A stretch of DNA of 64,000 nt from Tenggerimyces flavus (GTDB lineage Bacteria > Actinomycetota > Actinomycetes > Propionibacteriales > Actinopolymorphaceae), in NCBI RefSeq assembly GCF_016907715.1, contig NZ_JAFBCM010000001.1, forward strand, positions 1,984,001 to 2,048,000, read 5' to 3'. The translations under genes were made by a program, and so were the position numbers. Below the pieces are notes generated by a model. That model was not told where the DNA came from. It searched no databases and saw only the letters and a list, made by a program, of their open reading frames with translations. How positions within the stretch are numbered: the first letter of the stretch is position 1; every line of letters starts with the position of its first letter. Of this stretch, positions 24,792 through 34,353 are shown piece after piece.

Positions 24792-25134
24792 GTTTCCTTT
24801 TCCGAGTGAATTGCCGCGGTGATCGGAAAGCGTTTCCTGAATCATCGCCATCACGCTCTGGAACTGTCCGATTTCGGACGGCGACGATGGCCGTTTTCCC
24901 CGCAGAATAAGTAGGTCTCGGGCGAATTAGGCCAGTTCCGACGTCTCCCCACGGCGGCATCTGTGGGCTAATGTCAGCCCTGGTCGGCATGACCGTACGC
25001 ATAGCCGCCCACACGGTGGGTTGTCATGTCGTGCGGAGAAATTCGCAACGCTTCCCCTCGGGGACGGGCGCGAGTACGACCTTCTGGCCCGCGCCGGGCG
25101 GGCTAGAACCCCGCTGGGCCTTGAGGGAGAGGTC
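24792..25134 (+). promoter_or_regulatory. Gene-free leader region before the cold-shock gene
   Basis: 343 bases with no credible gene. It contains a small hairpin GTCCGA-TT-TCGGAC (about 24867-24880) and a possible -10 TAATGT near 24970. A GC-rich stretch with several inverted segments follows (for example CCCGCGCCGGGCGGG) up to GAGGGAGAGG before the ATG. Long structured leaders are usual for cspA-type genes; the exact promoter is uncertain. Confidence 0.4.
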
Positions 25135-25335
25135 ATGACGCAAGGCACCGTCAAGTGGTTCAACGCCGAGAAGGGGTACGGCTTCATCGCGGTCGATGGC
25201 GGCAACGATGTGTTCGTTCACTACTCGAAGATCCAGATGGATGGCTACAAGTCTCTCGCCGACGGACAAACCGTCGAGTTCGAGGTCGTGGAGGGACCGA
25301 AGGGTCTCGAAGCGCACGACGTGAAGCCTGTCTGA
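25135..25335 (+). CDS. Cold-shock domain protein (CspA family)
   Basis: 66 aa, standard length. RNP1 reads KGYGFIAV and RNP2 VFVHYSKIQ; it begins [15 protein letters not shown], as in all Csp proteins. It is an RNA chaperone binding single-stranded RNA or DNA. RBS GAGGGAGAGG is 4 bases before the ATG. A strong hairpin terminator follows 36 bases after the stop, so the gene is probably transcribed alone. Confidence 0.96.
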   Translation: MTQGTVKWFNAEKGYGFIAVDGGNDVFVHYSKIQMDGYKSLADGQTVEFEVVEGPKGLEAHDVKPV

Positions 25336-25371
25336 CTGCGGTCGCGACGTAACGGCGTCGAACCCAAGAGC

Positions 25372-25417
25372 AAGGCCCGAGTGGTGCGAACCACTCGGGC
25401 CTTGTCGTTTCTTCTTG
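25372..25417 (+). terminator. Rho-independent terminator of the cold-shock gene
   Basis: Perfect 14-bp stem AAGGCCCGAGTGGT / ACCACTCGGGCCTT with a GCGA loop (25372-25403), followed by a T-rich run GTCGTTTCTTCTT. The glycosidase gene on the opposite strand ends at 25424, so the hairpin may serve both directions. Confidence 0.88.
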
Positions 25418-25423
25418 TGGGCT

Positions 25424-26809
25424 TCAGCTCGCGGTGTGCTTACAGGGATCGGGGCGCGCGGTCGGCTTGAGCTGAGCGTTGATCGTCTCGTTGCCCTCGT
25501 ACAGGCTGTAGAGCGTTCGCAGTGTCTCGCTGTCGCCCACGTTCGACGTCCAGAACAGCCAACCCGAGAAGCCGCGCAGGCAACTGCCGACCTGCAGCTC
25601 CCGCATGCGAGCGGCCGCGACCGTGAGGTTGTTCTGGTAGAACGCCTTGTCCGCGCCGAACTCCCCGATGATCACGGTGCCCTTCACGGTGCTCCACTCG
25701 ATCGTCTCGAGGTTGCGTGCCAGCGTGTATGGATCGTTGATGCCGGGCTTGTTGGCCGGATAGATGTGGACGTCCAGGAAGGACAGTCGCGACCACGCCG
25801 TCAGTGAGCGCGGCCTTGCTGGGTAGCGGTAGTCGCCCGCCGGGCAGGGCGCCGTCGTGCAGTAGAAGGGCATCCCGCGCGGCCCGGGCTTGTGCACCGC
25901 GCCGAACGTGAAGACGCCCATCGTCACCAGGGCGGCAGGGTCGATCGCGTGGACGGCGTCGACCATCCGGTTCGCGTACTCGACGAACGCCGCGTCCGCC
26001 GACTGCTGGCGCTGCGTCGGGTCGGCCATGTCGTAGGTGACGCCATTGAGTGGCGTCACCTTCCCGGACAGCTTGTTGTACGGCGCCTTGTCGCCGACGA
26101 CGTACGCCTCGTTGTCGGACTGGATTGCGAGGACGGTCGACATCAGGTCGGCGCCGACGCGTTCCTTCAACCCTGCCGTGAAGTTCTTCAGGTACGTGGA
26201 CTTCGCGAGCACGTAGGTCGGGTGCAGGTAGTTGAGGTTGCGACCGTCCATGTTGACCGCCTTGCGGTCCACGTTGCCGACGAGGTCGTAGTAGTACCTG
26301 CTCTGCGGGAACAGGTCGAGGGAGAACATGACCCTGATCTGGTACTTGGTCGCGAGCTTGACGAAGCTCGCGACGTTGTCGAGGTACGGGCCGTAGTACG
26401 GAGTGGTGTCGGTCATGCCGCGGCCGATGCCGTGCGGCTTCTTGTGCGTGTCGGCGTCGGTGACGTTGCCATGGTCGATGAAGACGCGGACGGCGTTGTA
26501 GCCGTCCTGGTGCAGCCGCGCGAGCGTCTGTTCGGCTTCGGCGTTGGTGTAGCGGCCGGGTTCGAACGTCGAGTGGTGCGCCGTGGGTGTCTCGGTGAGC
26601 CGTACGTAGTTGGCGCCGCGGGGGAGGAACTTCCGTCCCGTTCCGATCTCCTGGAGCGCGCCGTACTGCTTGCCTGCCGGCGTGACCGACTCCAGCCGGG
26701 GCAGCGGGGTGAGGCCGGGCACGGCTTCGGCGGGCTGCGGAGCGAGGGCGGCGGGTGCGAGCGCCGCGACCAGGGCGCCGGCCGTGAGCAGGTGGATCGT
26801 TCGCCACAT
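25424..26809 (-). CDS. Secreted glycoside hydrolase, GH5-like (clan A)
   Basis: 461 aa. Signal peptide: MWRTIHLLTAGALVAALAPA. The TIM-barrel pattern has the proton-donor region AIQSDNEAYVVG and the nucleophile region VIIGEFGADKAF, plus FLDVHIYPANKPG with a conserved His. GH5 enzymes of this type act on beta-1,4-linked glucans or mannans. Cysteines in FYCTTAPCPAGD and the C-terminal DPCKHTAS may form disulfides. The ATG was chosen because it begins the signal peptide; codons further upstream run toward the groEL promoter region. Confidence 0.82.
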   Translation of the reverse strand: MWRTIHLLTAGALVAALAPAALAPQPAEAVPGLTPLPRLESVTPAGKQYGALQEIGTGRKFLPRGANYVRLTETPTAHHSTFEPGRYTNAEAEQTLARLHQDGYNAVRVFIDHGNVTDADTHKKPHGIGRGMTDTTPYYGPYLDNVASFVKLATKYQIRVMFSLDLFPQSRYYYDLVGNVDRKAVNMDGRNLNYLHPTYVLAKSTYLKNFTAGLKERVGADLMSTVLAIQSDNEAYVVGDKAPYNKLSGKVTPLNGVTYDMADPTQRQQSADAAFVEYANRMVDAVHAIDPAALVTMGVFTFGAVHKPGPRGMPFYCTTAPCPAGDYRYPARPRSLTAWSRLSFLDVHIYPANKPGINDPYTLARNLETIEWSTVKGTVIIGEFGADKAFYQNNLTVAAARMRELQVGSCLRGFSGWLFWTSNVGDSETLRTLYSLYEGNETINAQLKPTARPDPCKHTAS

Positions 26810-26919
26810 CGTGAGGTGTCGTCCTGTTCTGTCCGGATTGTCCGTTCGCCCCCTTACTCTGCTGCATTTCGCTGGCGGGCCGCTGGCGCACCGTTCACGA
26901 GCGCGCAAGCCTGGTCGAG

Positions 26920-26946
26920 CTTGCACTCTCCCCAGTCGAGTGCTAA
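26920..26946 (+). promoter_or_regulatory. CIRCE operator 1 (HrcA site), imperfect
   Basis: Left arm CTTGCACTC, 9-base spacer, right arm GAGTGCTAA, against the consensus TTAGCACTC-N9-GAGTGCTAA (left arm 7 of 9). It lies 7 bases before the second, better site. HrcA represses groEL through CIRCE at normal temperature. Confidence 0.8.
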
Positions 26947-26953
26947 ACAACTG

Positions 26954-26980
26954 TTAGCACTCGAAGGTCGCGAGTGATAA
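26954..26980 (+). promoter_or_regulatory. CIRCE operator 2 (HrcA site)
   Basis: TTAGCACTC, 9-base spacer, GAGTGATAA: one mismatch to the consensus. It is about 105 bases before the groEL ATG. With the imperfect site just upstream it makes a tandem HrcA target spaced 34 bases centre to centre. Confidence 0.9.
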
Positions 26981-27016
26981 CAGCAGAGGGTTGGTTCGGC
27001 GAGGTTTCGGCGGTGA

Positions 27017-28708
<1,692 letters not shown>

Positions 28709-28742
28709 TCCTTGTCTGTTTCTTCTCTCTAGCACTACCGCG

Positions 28743-28777
28743 GAGGGGCGGTCCCGATTCGTTCGGGACCGCCCCTC
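28743..28777 (+). terminator. Terminator hairpin after groEL
   Basis: 15-bp perfect stem GAGGGGCGGTCCCGA / TCGGGACCGCCCCTC with a TTCGT loop, 34 bases past the groEL stop. There is no long T run (CTCGCCTTGCC follows), as is common in high-GC actinomycetes. Confidence 0.8.
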
Positions 28778-28807
28778 TCGCCTTGCCTGGCAACGCAATA
28801 TCCCATC

Positions 28808-28948
28808 GTGGCTCGCCGCATCGCCTACGACGTCGACCCAACGCGGCGGGTGGTGACGTTGACAACCTTGCGGAAGCAGCGGCAGAACGAGCGGAACGAA
28901 GTCGACAGGGCGCGGCGAGCGATGAGCCGTGATCAGAGGAGGCGATGA
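28808..28948 (+). pseudogene. HigB/RelE-like toxin remnant, C-terminal part only
   Basis: 46 codons from GTG to a TGA overlapping the antitoxin start. The readable part VTLTTLRKQRQNERNEVDRA, followed by RRAM, is the end of phage-Gp49/HigB-type toxins (pattern LTTFRKxRxxERxEIxRAxxAM). The N-terminal half (about 60-70 residues) is missing: the groEL terminator lies only 30 bases upstream. The toxin is therefore almost certainly inactive, while the antitoxin behind it is intact. Confidence 0.7.
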
Positions 28949-29262
28949 TGGCACGTCTGACGCACGACGAGCTTCGGGCCAAGTATCCGCCGGAGGATCA
29001 GGACGCCTATTCCGCGGCGTACGCCAACGCGACGTTGGCTGGTGAACTTGCCGAGTTGGTGTACGCGCTGCGGTCGCGGGCAGGTTTGACCCAGACCGAG
29101 CTGGCTCGCCGGATGGGCACCACGCAGTCGTCGATCGCCCGGATCGAGGGAGGCGGAAGCTTGCCGACTCTCGACATGCTGGCGCGCCTGGCCCGCGCGA
29201 CCGAGACCCCTCTCCACCTTGGCGCCCCCGGCCTCGCTGATGTCACCTTGGGAGCCGCCTGA
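28948..29262 (+). CDS. HigA-like XRE antitoxin
   Basis: 104 aa. The helix-turn-helix reads LRSRAGLTQTELARRMGTTQSSIARIEGG (about residues 42-70), preceded by an N-terminal segment common to HigA proteins (DAYSAAYANATLAGELAELVYALR). Of two adjacent ATGs the second is better spaced from AGGAGG. The cognate toxin is reduced to its C-terminus just upstream, so this is an orphan antitoxin that may still bind DNA. Confidence 0.85.
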   Translation: MARLTHDELRAKYPPEDQDAYSAAYANATLAGELAELVYALRSRAGLTQTELARRMGTTQSSIARIEGGGSLPTLDMLARLARATETPLHLGAPGLADVTLGAA

Positions 29263-29293
29263 CGACCGGTGGCGACGTGGCCTGTTGCCCGCG

Positions 29294-29397
29294 CGTCGCG
29301 GCTGGCATCGTCGAGCCCGCGAAGGTCACCCGTTCGGGGCTGCAGAAAGCACCGTCGATCGCCCGGCCTGTTCCTGACCCGCTGCGGCCGTGGTCGC
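29294..29397 (+). pseudogene. Duplicated fragment of the groEL 3' end
   Basis: About 104 bases align with groEL 28543-28644. The first 44 bases are identical (from CGTCGCGGCTGGCATCGTCG onward); later positions differ by substitutions and at least one inserted base. It corresponds to the groEL residues around [20 protein letters not shown]. It lies 32 bases after the antitoxin stop and runs into repeat copy C. The HigBA remnant therefore sits between the real groEL end and this copy. Confidence 0.85.
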
Positions 29398-29485
29398 CTC
29401 ACACGGCCAGTGGCCCCTCTACCTGGCGTCCACCCCACGTAAAGGGGCCAATGATCATGTCAACATGATCATTGGCCCCGCCGCG
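29390..29485 (-). repeat. Dispersed palindromic repeat, copy C
   Basis: Perfect 17-bp-arm palindrome at 29444-29479 (GGGGCCAATGATCATGT and its complement around two bases), preceded on the plus strand by TACCTGGCGTCCACCCCACG as in copies D and E. The CTAG-side segment seen in other copies is missing or diverged beyond the palindrome. Confidence 0.85.
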
Positions 29486-29508
29486 GACCGGCGGGTGCGG
29501 GTCGGTGG

Positions 29509-29931
29509 CTACTCGGGCTGGCAGGCCGCGAGCTTCTCGGGAGTGTCCGCCTTCTCGACGCACTCGGTGTACTTGGTCACGTCGCCGAGCTTGCCTTCGA
29601 CCACGTTCATGACGACCGCGAGCACGACCCACGGCACGATGATCGCGATCACGCTGAGGATGCCGCCGATGATGGCGATGACGGGGTTGTTGGCCGATCC
29701 CTTGCGTACGTTGACGAATCCCACGATCGCGAGCACCACGCCGATGGCGCCGAGGACGACGGAGACATAGCCGACGACCGGGATCCAGCACAGCAGCAGG
29801 GCGATGATGCCGAGGATCAGCGCGCCGAGCCCCACGCCGTTCTGGAACGGCGGCGGCTGCTGCGGCGGCACGGGCTGCTGGTAGGCGGCGTACTGCGGCG
29901 GGGGAGGCGGAGGCGGAGTCTGGTCGGTCAC
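29509..29931 (-). CDS. Proline-rich two-helix membrane protein (DUF4190-like)
   Basis: About 140 aa. A Pro/Gln-rich cytosolic head (TPPPPPPPQYAAYQQPVPPQ) precedes two long hydrophobic hairpin segments (LGALILGIIALLLCWIPVVG, SVVLGAIGVVLAIVGFVNVR, then IAIIGGILSVIAIIVPWVVL), and a short tail with two cysteines (YTECVEKADTPEKLAACQPE). A GTG at 29931 or another at 29946 may start it. The layout matches DUF4190-type proteins of actinomycetes, whose function is unknown. Confidence 0.78.
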   Translation of the reverse strand: MTDQTPPPPPPPQYAAYQQPVPPQQPPPFQNGVGLGALILGIIALLLCWIPVVGYVSVVLGAIGVVLAIVGFVNVRKGSANNPVIAIIGGILSVIAIIVPWVVLAVVMNVVEGKLGDVTKYTECVEKADTPEKLAACQPE

Positions 29932-29956
29932 CGCAGCAGGATGCACCGACCAGACA

Positions 29957-29994
29957 CCGAACGGGCGGCCTCCACACGGAGGCCGCCCGTTCGG
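29957..29994 (-). terminator. Strong hairpin terminator after the sigma-factor operon
   Basis: Perfect 17-bp stem CCGAACGGGCGGCCTCC / GGAGGCCGCCCGTTCGG with a four-base ACAC loop, 30 bases beyond the end of the gene at 30025-30780 on the minus strand. No T run follows. Confidence 0.82.
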
Positions 29995-30024
29995 CGGACA
30001 AGCTCTGCCCTTTCGGGACGAGCC

Positions 30025-30780
30025 CTACGGCGCCACGACGTCGGGCGGCCAGGTCGCCGGTCGATCGAAGACGAGCTGGGGATCGGTCGACGCCTTCACC
30101 TGGTCCGCCCAGGTGAAGCGGTCGGGCGGTGGGTCCAAGCTGGGAGTGCCGTTGGCGACTCCTACCTCGACGATGTAGCCGGGCTCGGCCGGTGGCCCCG
30201 GCTCGGGAACGGCCCGCGCATCCATCGAGTAGTTCTCCTGCATGCTGAGGATCGCCATGGTCGGCGGCGGGATGTCGGGTTCGTCCGGGCGCGCGTTCGC
30301 CGACCTCTCCGGCCACTGCTTGGACGGGACGTACTTCAGCTCCACCCGGAGCTGGGCCTCGGACCTCGAGTCGGCGTTGTACAGGTAGGTGGCCGTCCAA
30401 CGGGTCGCCTCGTCCTGGCGATCCTCCGCCAGTGCCTCGCGCTTGTCCCATCGGTACGCCTTGATCCGCAGCAGCTCGAACTCGTCGCCGTGCGGGACGT
30501 TGGAACGGATCAGCTCGTCCATCTGCTCGTCCAGCGAGGTGACGTTCTGCGTCTTGATCAACCCGGCAGGATCGATCGACACGCGCCCCTGGGTCAGGAG
30601 GGGCAGCCCCACGGTCGCGAGGCCGACCGTCGCGGCGACCCCGGCAGCGGCAAGCGCCAGGTTGCGCCGGCCCCGAGCACTGCGACCGCGTGCCACCAGA
30701 CCTGGCGCCGTGATGCCCATCGGGGGCTCGTCGCGCACGACGTACGAGCGCAATTCGTCCTTCACTCTCATCTCATCCAT
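30025..30780 (-). CDS. CU044-type membrane protein, probable partner of the sigma factor
   Basis: 251 aa. A cytosolic N-terminus (MRVKDELRSYVVRDEPPMG) is followed by one membrane segment (LALAAAGVAATVGLATVGLPLL) and an outside domain of about 180 residues with no recognised motif. It overlaps the sigma factor gene by 8 bases. Proteins in this position next to SigE-family sigma factors are often called CU044_5270-type and may act as anti-sigma factors; no zinc-binding HxxxCxxC motif is present, so that role is only inferred. Confidence 0.75.
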   Translation of the reverse strand: MDEMRVKDELRSYVVRDEPPMGITAPGLVARGRSARGRRNLALAAAGVAATVGLATVGLPLLTQGRVSIDPAGLIKTQNVTSLDEQMDELIRSNVPHGDEFELLRIKAYRWDKREALAEDRQDEATRWTATYLYNADSRSEAQLRVELKYVPSKQWPERSANARPDEPDIPPPTMAILSMQENYSMDARAVPEPGPPAEPGYIVEVGVANGTPSLDPPPDRFTWADQVKASTDPQLVFDRPATWPPDVVAP

Positions 30781-31279
30781 GGCTCAGTCCTTCTTGGTTC
30801 GGCACCGGCTCGAGGAGCGAACGCAGTGAGGCGAGGGCGCGGGCGGTTTGGCTCTTCACCGTTCCCTCGGCGATGTCCATCAGCCGGGCGACCTCCGCCA
30901 CCGGCAGGTCGTCCAGGAACCGCAGCACCACGATCGCGCGCTGCCGGGTAGGCAGTTTCGCCAACGCTGTCGAGAGATCCAGGCGGTCGTCGGCCGCGAT
31001 CTGCGTGCTCTCGCGGGAGAACGGTTCCGCCGTGCTGGTCTCGCGGCCCCACTTGCGGCGCCCGTTGAGGAACAGGTTCAGCAGGATGCGGCGCGTGTAC
31101 GCCTCCGCCGACTCCATCTGAACGCGGCCCCAATGGGCGTAGAGCTTGACGAACGCCGCCTGCGTCAGCTCCTCGGCCGCTCCCCAGTCGCCGCACAGCC
31201 CGTACGCCGTTCGGCGTAAGGCGGCGCCGCGCGCGGAGAAGAACTCCGCGTACTCGGCGTCTCGTTCACGTCTTCGCAT
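30773..31279 (-). CDS. SigE-family ECF RNA polymerase sigma factor
   Basis: 168 aa. Region 2 reads EYAEFFSARGAALRRTAYGLCGDW plus AAEELTQAAFVKLYAHWGR; region 4 reads LPTRQRAIVVLRFLDDLPVAEVARLMDIAEGTVKSQTARALASLR. This is the two-domain ECF form that directs polymerase to specific stress or envelope promoters. It is coupled to a membrane partner. Whether it drives the five SH3-gene promoters at 56-59 kb cannot be told; its own upstream region does not clearly show that motif. Confidence 0.92.
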   Translation of the reverse strand: MRRRERDAEYAEFFSARGAALRRTAYGLCGDWGAAEELTQAAFVKLYAHWGRVQMESAEAYTRRILLNLFLNGRRKWGRETSTAEPFSRESTQIAADDRLDLSTALAKLPTRQRAIVVLRFLDDLPVAEVARLMDIAEGTVKSQTARALASLRSLLEPVPNQEGLSHG

Positions 31280-31380
31280 CGGTCTCCCCTCGCCGTACTG
31301 ACGCCTGTAACTACCCGCGAGCCGGGCGGGAGGTTCGCAGCGGTGTCGAAGGAATCTGCCCGCACCGTACTGTGGGGGCC

Positions 31381-32244
31381 GTGCGTGTAGTGACGTTCAA
31401 CGCCTTCGCGTCCGCCTACGGGCTCGTCCACGACTGGGCGCGAAGCGCCGGGCACGAGCTCGTCCTGCTCGTCACGCCGGAGAGCGTCGGCGATCGGTAC
31501 GGGTCCGGGCCGACGCTCCGCGACCAGGTCCCGGCGACGCAGGAGATCCTCGCGACCAGCAAGCTCCGGACGGTCGCCGCGCCGGCGATCGAGGAACTCG
31601 CCCCTGATCTGGTCGTCTCCGTGACGTTCCCGCTGCGAATTCCGGTGGAGGTCACGCGCGTCCCGAAGCTCGGCGCCCTGAACGTCCACCCCTCGCCACT
31701 CCCGCTCGGCCGCGGACCGAATCCGCAACGCACCATCTACGAAGGCGAACGGCTGCTCGGGGCGACCGCGCATCGGATCGCCCCGGAGTTCGACGCCGGC
31801 GAGATCCTCGCGCAGCGCACCCGCCCGTGGCGGGACGGCGTCACGACCGAGGACGTGCTGCGCGCCTGGTACGAGATGGTGTCGGAGGTCCTCGCCGAGG
31901 GCGCCGCGCGGGCGTTGGCGGGCGAGCAGGGGACGCCGCAGGACGAGGCGGGGGCGACGTACGCGGGCCGGTTCACCGACGAGGAGCGCTGGCTGTCGTT
32001 CGCCGAACCCGCGAATGTCGTTCAGCGCAAGGCCGTTGCGCTCAACCTGCTCGACCCGACCGCGCGGGTGCGGCTGCCAGACGGGGATTTTCTGGCCGAC
32101 GACGTACGCGTGAGCGGCGTCGCGACCGACGCCTCGCCCGGCACCGTTCTCGAGCGATCCGGCAGCCGGGTCGCCGTGGCCACTTCCGACGGCGTCGTCG
32201 AGCTGACCGTTCATCCAGCAGGATGGACGAGTGCAGAACGCTGA
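31381..32244 (+). CDS. Formyltransferase-family protein (methionyl-tRNA formyltransferase-like)
   Basis: 287 aa from GTG (an alternative GTG is 9 bases upstream). The formyl-transfer domain shows the conserved loop [20 protein letters not shown], with the Asn-x-His-x-Ser signature, and [18 protein letters not shown] with its Asp. A C-terminal domain ([15 protein letters not shown]) resembles the OB fold of Fmt. It lacks def or other translation genes nearby, so it is more likely a paralogue acting on a sugar nucleotide or other amine than the housekeeping Fmt. It overlaps the dipeptidase by 14 bases. Confidence 0.82.
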   Translation: MRVVTFNAFASAYGLVHDWARSAGHELVLLVTPESVGDRYGSGPTLRDQVPATQEILATSKLRTVAAPAIEELAPDLVVSVTFPLRIPVEVTRVPKLGALNVHPSPLPLGRGPNPQRTIYEGERLLGATAHRIAPEFDAGEILAQRTRPWRDGVTTEDVLRAWYEMVSEVLAEGAARALAGEQGTPQDEAGATYAGRFTDEERWLSFAEPANVVQRKAVALNLLDPTARVRLPDGDFLADDVRVSGVATDASPGTVLERSGSRVAVATSDGVVELTVHPAGWTSAER

Positions 32245-33448
32245 CTCCTCGGCCCGCGTGGCCGCGACCCTCCAGACCACTCCGCTGATCGACGGGCACA
32301 ACGACCTGCCGTGGATGGCGCGCAAGCAGGCCTTCTACGACTTCGACGCGGTCGACATCGCGCAGCCGCGACCGGAGCTGAACACCGACATCGCGCGCCT
32401 GCGGGCCGGCGGTGTCGGCGGGCAGTTCTGGTCCGTATACGTGCCGAGCCGGCTGGCCGGTTACGACGCGGTGTCGGCGACGCTGGAGCAGATCGACTGC
32501 GTGCACGCGATGGTGCGCAGGTACGCCGACACGTTCGGGTTGGCGACGACCGCGGAGGAGGTCGAGCGGGTCTTCGCGTCGGGCCGCATCGCCTCGCTGA
32601 TGGGCATGGAGGGCGGCCACTCGATCAACAACTCGATGGCGACGCTCCGGACGATGTACTCCCTCGGTGCGCGCTACATGACGCTGACGCACAACGACAA
32701 CAACGACTGGGCGGACTCGGCGACCGACGAGCCGCGGCGCGGCGGGCTGTCGCCGTTCGGTGTCGAGGTCGTGCGGGAGATGAACCGGCTCGGCATGCTC
32801 GTGGACCTCTCGCATGTGTCGGCCGACACGATGCGCGACGGGTTGCGGGCGACCGAGGCGCCGGTGATCTTCTCGCACTCGTCCGCCCGCGCGGTGGTCG
32901 ACATCCCGCGCAACGTGCCGGACGACGTGCTCGCCTCGCTGCCGGCGAACGGGGGCGTGTGCATGGTGACGTTCGTTCCGGAGTTCGTGGCACCCGCTTG
33001 CGGCGCCTGGATGTTGGCCGCCCAGGCTGCCGCCCGCGAGGAGGGTTTGGATCCGCACGACCTGTCGGCGTACTTCGCGTTCACGGAGAAGTGGCAGGCG
33101 CAGAATCCCAAGCCTGCCGCGACGATCGCCGACGTGGTGGCGCACGTCGAGCACGTACGCGAGGTCGCGGGCATCGACCACGTCGGGCTCGGCGGCGACT
33201 ACGACGGCACGGACTCGTTCCCCGTCGGCATGGAGGACGTGTCCGGATACCCGCGGCTGCTGGCCGCGCTGGTCGACCGCGGCTGGTCGGACGACGACAT
33301 CGCCAAGCTGGCAGGGCGAAACGTGCTGCGCACGCTGCGCGGCGCCGAGGACGTCGCCCGCGATCTCCAACAGCGCTTGGCGCCTTCGCTCGCGCGCTGC
33401 GCGCCCGACGGCGAGGTGCTCAGCTCGTCGTCCGCTGCGTCAAGCTGA
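32231..33448 (+). CDS. Membrane-dipeptidase family (M19) metallopeptidase
   Basis: 405 aa from GTG. Zinc ligands are visible: HND in [13 protein letters not shown], Glu in [10 protein letters not shown], His in VDLSHVS and His in [11 protein letters not shown], with an Asp in LGGDYDGTD near the C-terminus. This is the renal-dipeptidase type that cleaves dipeptides, including D-residues. There is no signal peptide, so it is cytosolic. It overlaps the preceding formyltransferase-like gene by 14 bases and the convergent VOC gene by 29 bases. Confidence 0.92.
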   Translation: MQNADSSARVAATLQTTPLIDGHNDLPWMARKQAFYDFDAVDIAQPRPELNTDIARLRAGGVGGQFWSVYVPSRLAGYDAVSATLEQIDCVHAMVRRYADTFGLATTAEEVERVFASGRIASLMGMEGGHSINNSMATLRTMYSLGARYMTLTHNDNNDWADSATDEPRRGGLSPFGVEVVREMNRLGMLVDLSHVSADTMRDGLRATEAPVIFSHSSARAVVDIPRNVPDDVLASLPANGGVCMVTFVPEFVAPACGAWMLAAQAAAREEGLDPHDLSAYFAFTEKWQAQNPKPAATIADVVAHVEHVREVAGIDHVGLGGDYDGTDSFPVGMEDVSGYPRLLAALVDRGWSDDDIAKLAGRNVLRTLRGAEDVARDLQQRLAPSLARCAPDGEVLSSSSAASS

Positions 33449-33836
33449 ACCAGTTGCCCGAGTCGTCGCGGAGCAGGGCTTCCTTGCCGTAGAACTGCTC
33501 CTGCGGCGCCCGGGTGAACTCCACACCGCGCGCCTTCAACTCCTCGTACTCCTTGTCGACGTCGTCGGTCTCGAGAACGCCGACCCCGAACGCGCCGGAC
33601 GTGACGAGCTGGCGGACGAGCGTCGCCTGCTCCTCGTTCCACGGGCCGCCCGGCGCGATGTGCATGAGCGAGATCTCCAGGTCGGGTTGGCCTTTCGGCC
33701 CGACCGTGAGCCAGCGCATGCCCTCGCCGTAGCTGGCGTCGGTGCGGACCTCGAACCCGAGCTTGTTGACGTAGAAGTCGTACGCCGAGTCCTGGTCGAG
33801 CACGTAGACGCTGGTGTGCGTGAGACGTTGAATCAT
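33420..33836 (-). CDS. VOC (glyoxalase/bleomycin-resistance) family protein
   Basis: 138 aa. Two beta-alpha-beta-beta-beta modules: [27 protein letters not shown], and [24 protein letters not shown]. Metal-ligand positions His (HTSVYV) and Glu near the end of each module appear kept. The short tail [17 protein letters not shown] is typical. VOC proteins bind or isomerise small molecules; the substrate is unknown. The gene converges with the dipeptidase. Confidence 0.87.
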   Translation of the reverse strand: MIQRLTHTSVYVLDQDSAYDFYVNKLGFEVRTDASYGEGMRWLTVGPKGQPDLEISLMHIAPGGPWNEEQATLVRQLVTSGAFGVGVLETDDVDKEYEELKARGVEFTRAPQEQFYGKEALLRDDSGNWFSLTQRTTS

Positions 33837-33887
33837 GCGTCGCAGGCTATGCCCTCGCGGGCGGCGCGTGCCTCTCCGATCTTGCGT

Positions 33888-34331
33888 TTACGCGGCCTCG
33901 CGCGCCCAGCCGTTGGTGAAGCAGAGCGGGACGAACCGCGGCGTCCAGAGCTTCGCGTTGCGCGGCACGGCGATCAGGACCGGGCGGATGCTGCGCCGGA
34001 AGTCGGACGGGGTGCGGCCGACGAGCTCGGCGAACCGGCGGGAGAACGTTCCGACGCTGGAGTAGCCGACCTGCAGGCAGATCTCCAGCACGGTCAGGTC
34101 GGTCGCGGCGAGCAGCGCCTTGGCGCGGTCGATCCGGTGCCGGGTGACGAACGTGTGCGGCGTCTCCCCGTACGCGCGGGCGAACAGCCGGTGGAAGTGG
34201 AACGGCGACATGCACGCGATCGCCGCGGCCTGCTCGAGCAGCACCGGGCCGGAGTCCGCCTCGGCACGCAGGAACTCGCGCGCCTGCTCCAGCCAGACGA
34301 GCGTTCCGCGGTCGACGAGCGGCCGTTCCAC
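33888..34331 (-). CDS. AraC-family transcriptional regulator, DNA-binding domain only
   Basis: 147 aa from GTG. Two helix-turn-helix motifs are clear: LEQAAAIACMSPFHFHRLFARAYGETPHTFV and VLEICLQVGYSSVGTFSRRFAELVGRTPSDFRR. There is almost no ligand-binding domain, so it belongs to the short AraC type found next to VOC or glyoxalase genes, which here lies 51 bases downstream on the same strand. It may regulate that VOC gene. Confidence 0.88.
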   Translation of the reverse strand: MERPLVDRGTLVWLEQAREFLRAEADSGPVLLEQAAAIACMSPFHFHRLFARAYGETPHTFVTRHRIDRAKALLAATDLTVLEICLQVGYSSVGTFSRRFAELVGRTPSDFRRSIRPVLIAVPRNAKLWTPRFVPLCFTNGWAREAA

Positions 34332-34353
34332 CTGATCACGGTACCGCGACCAG

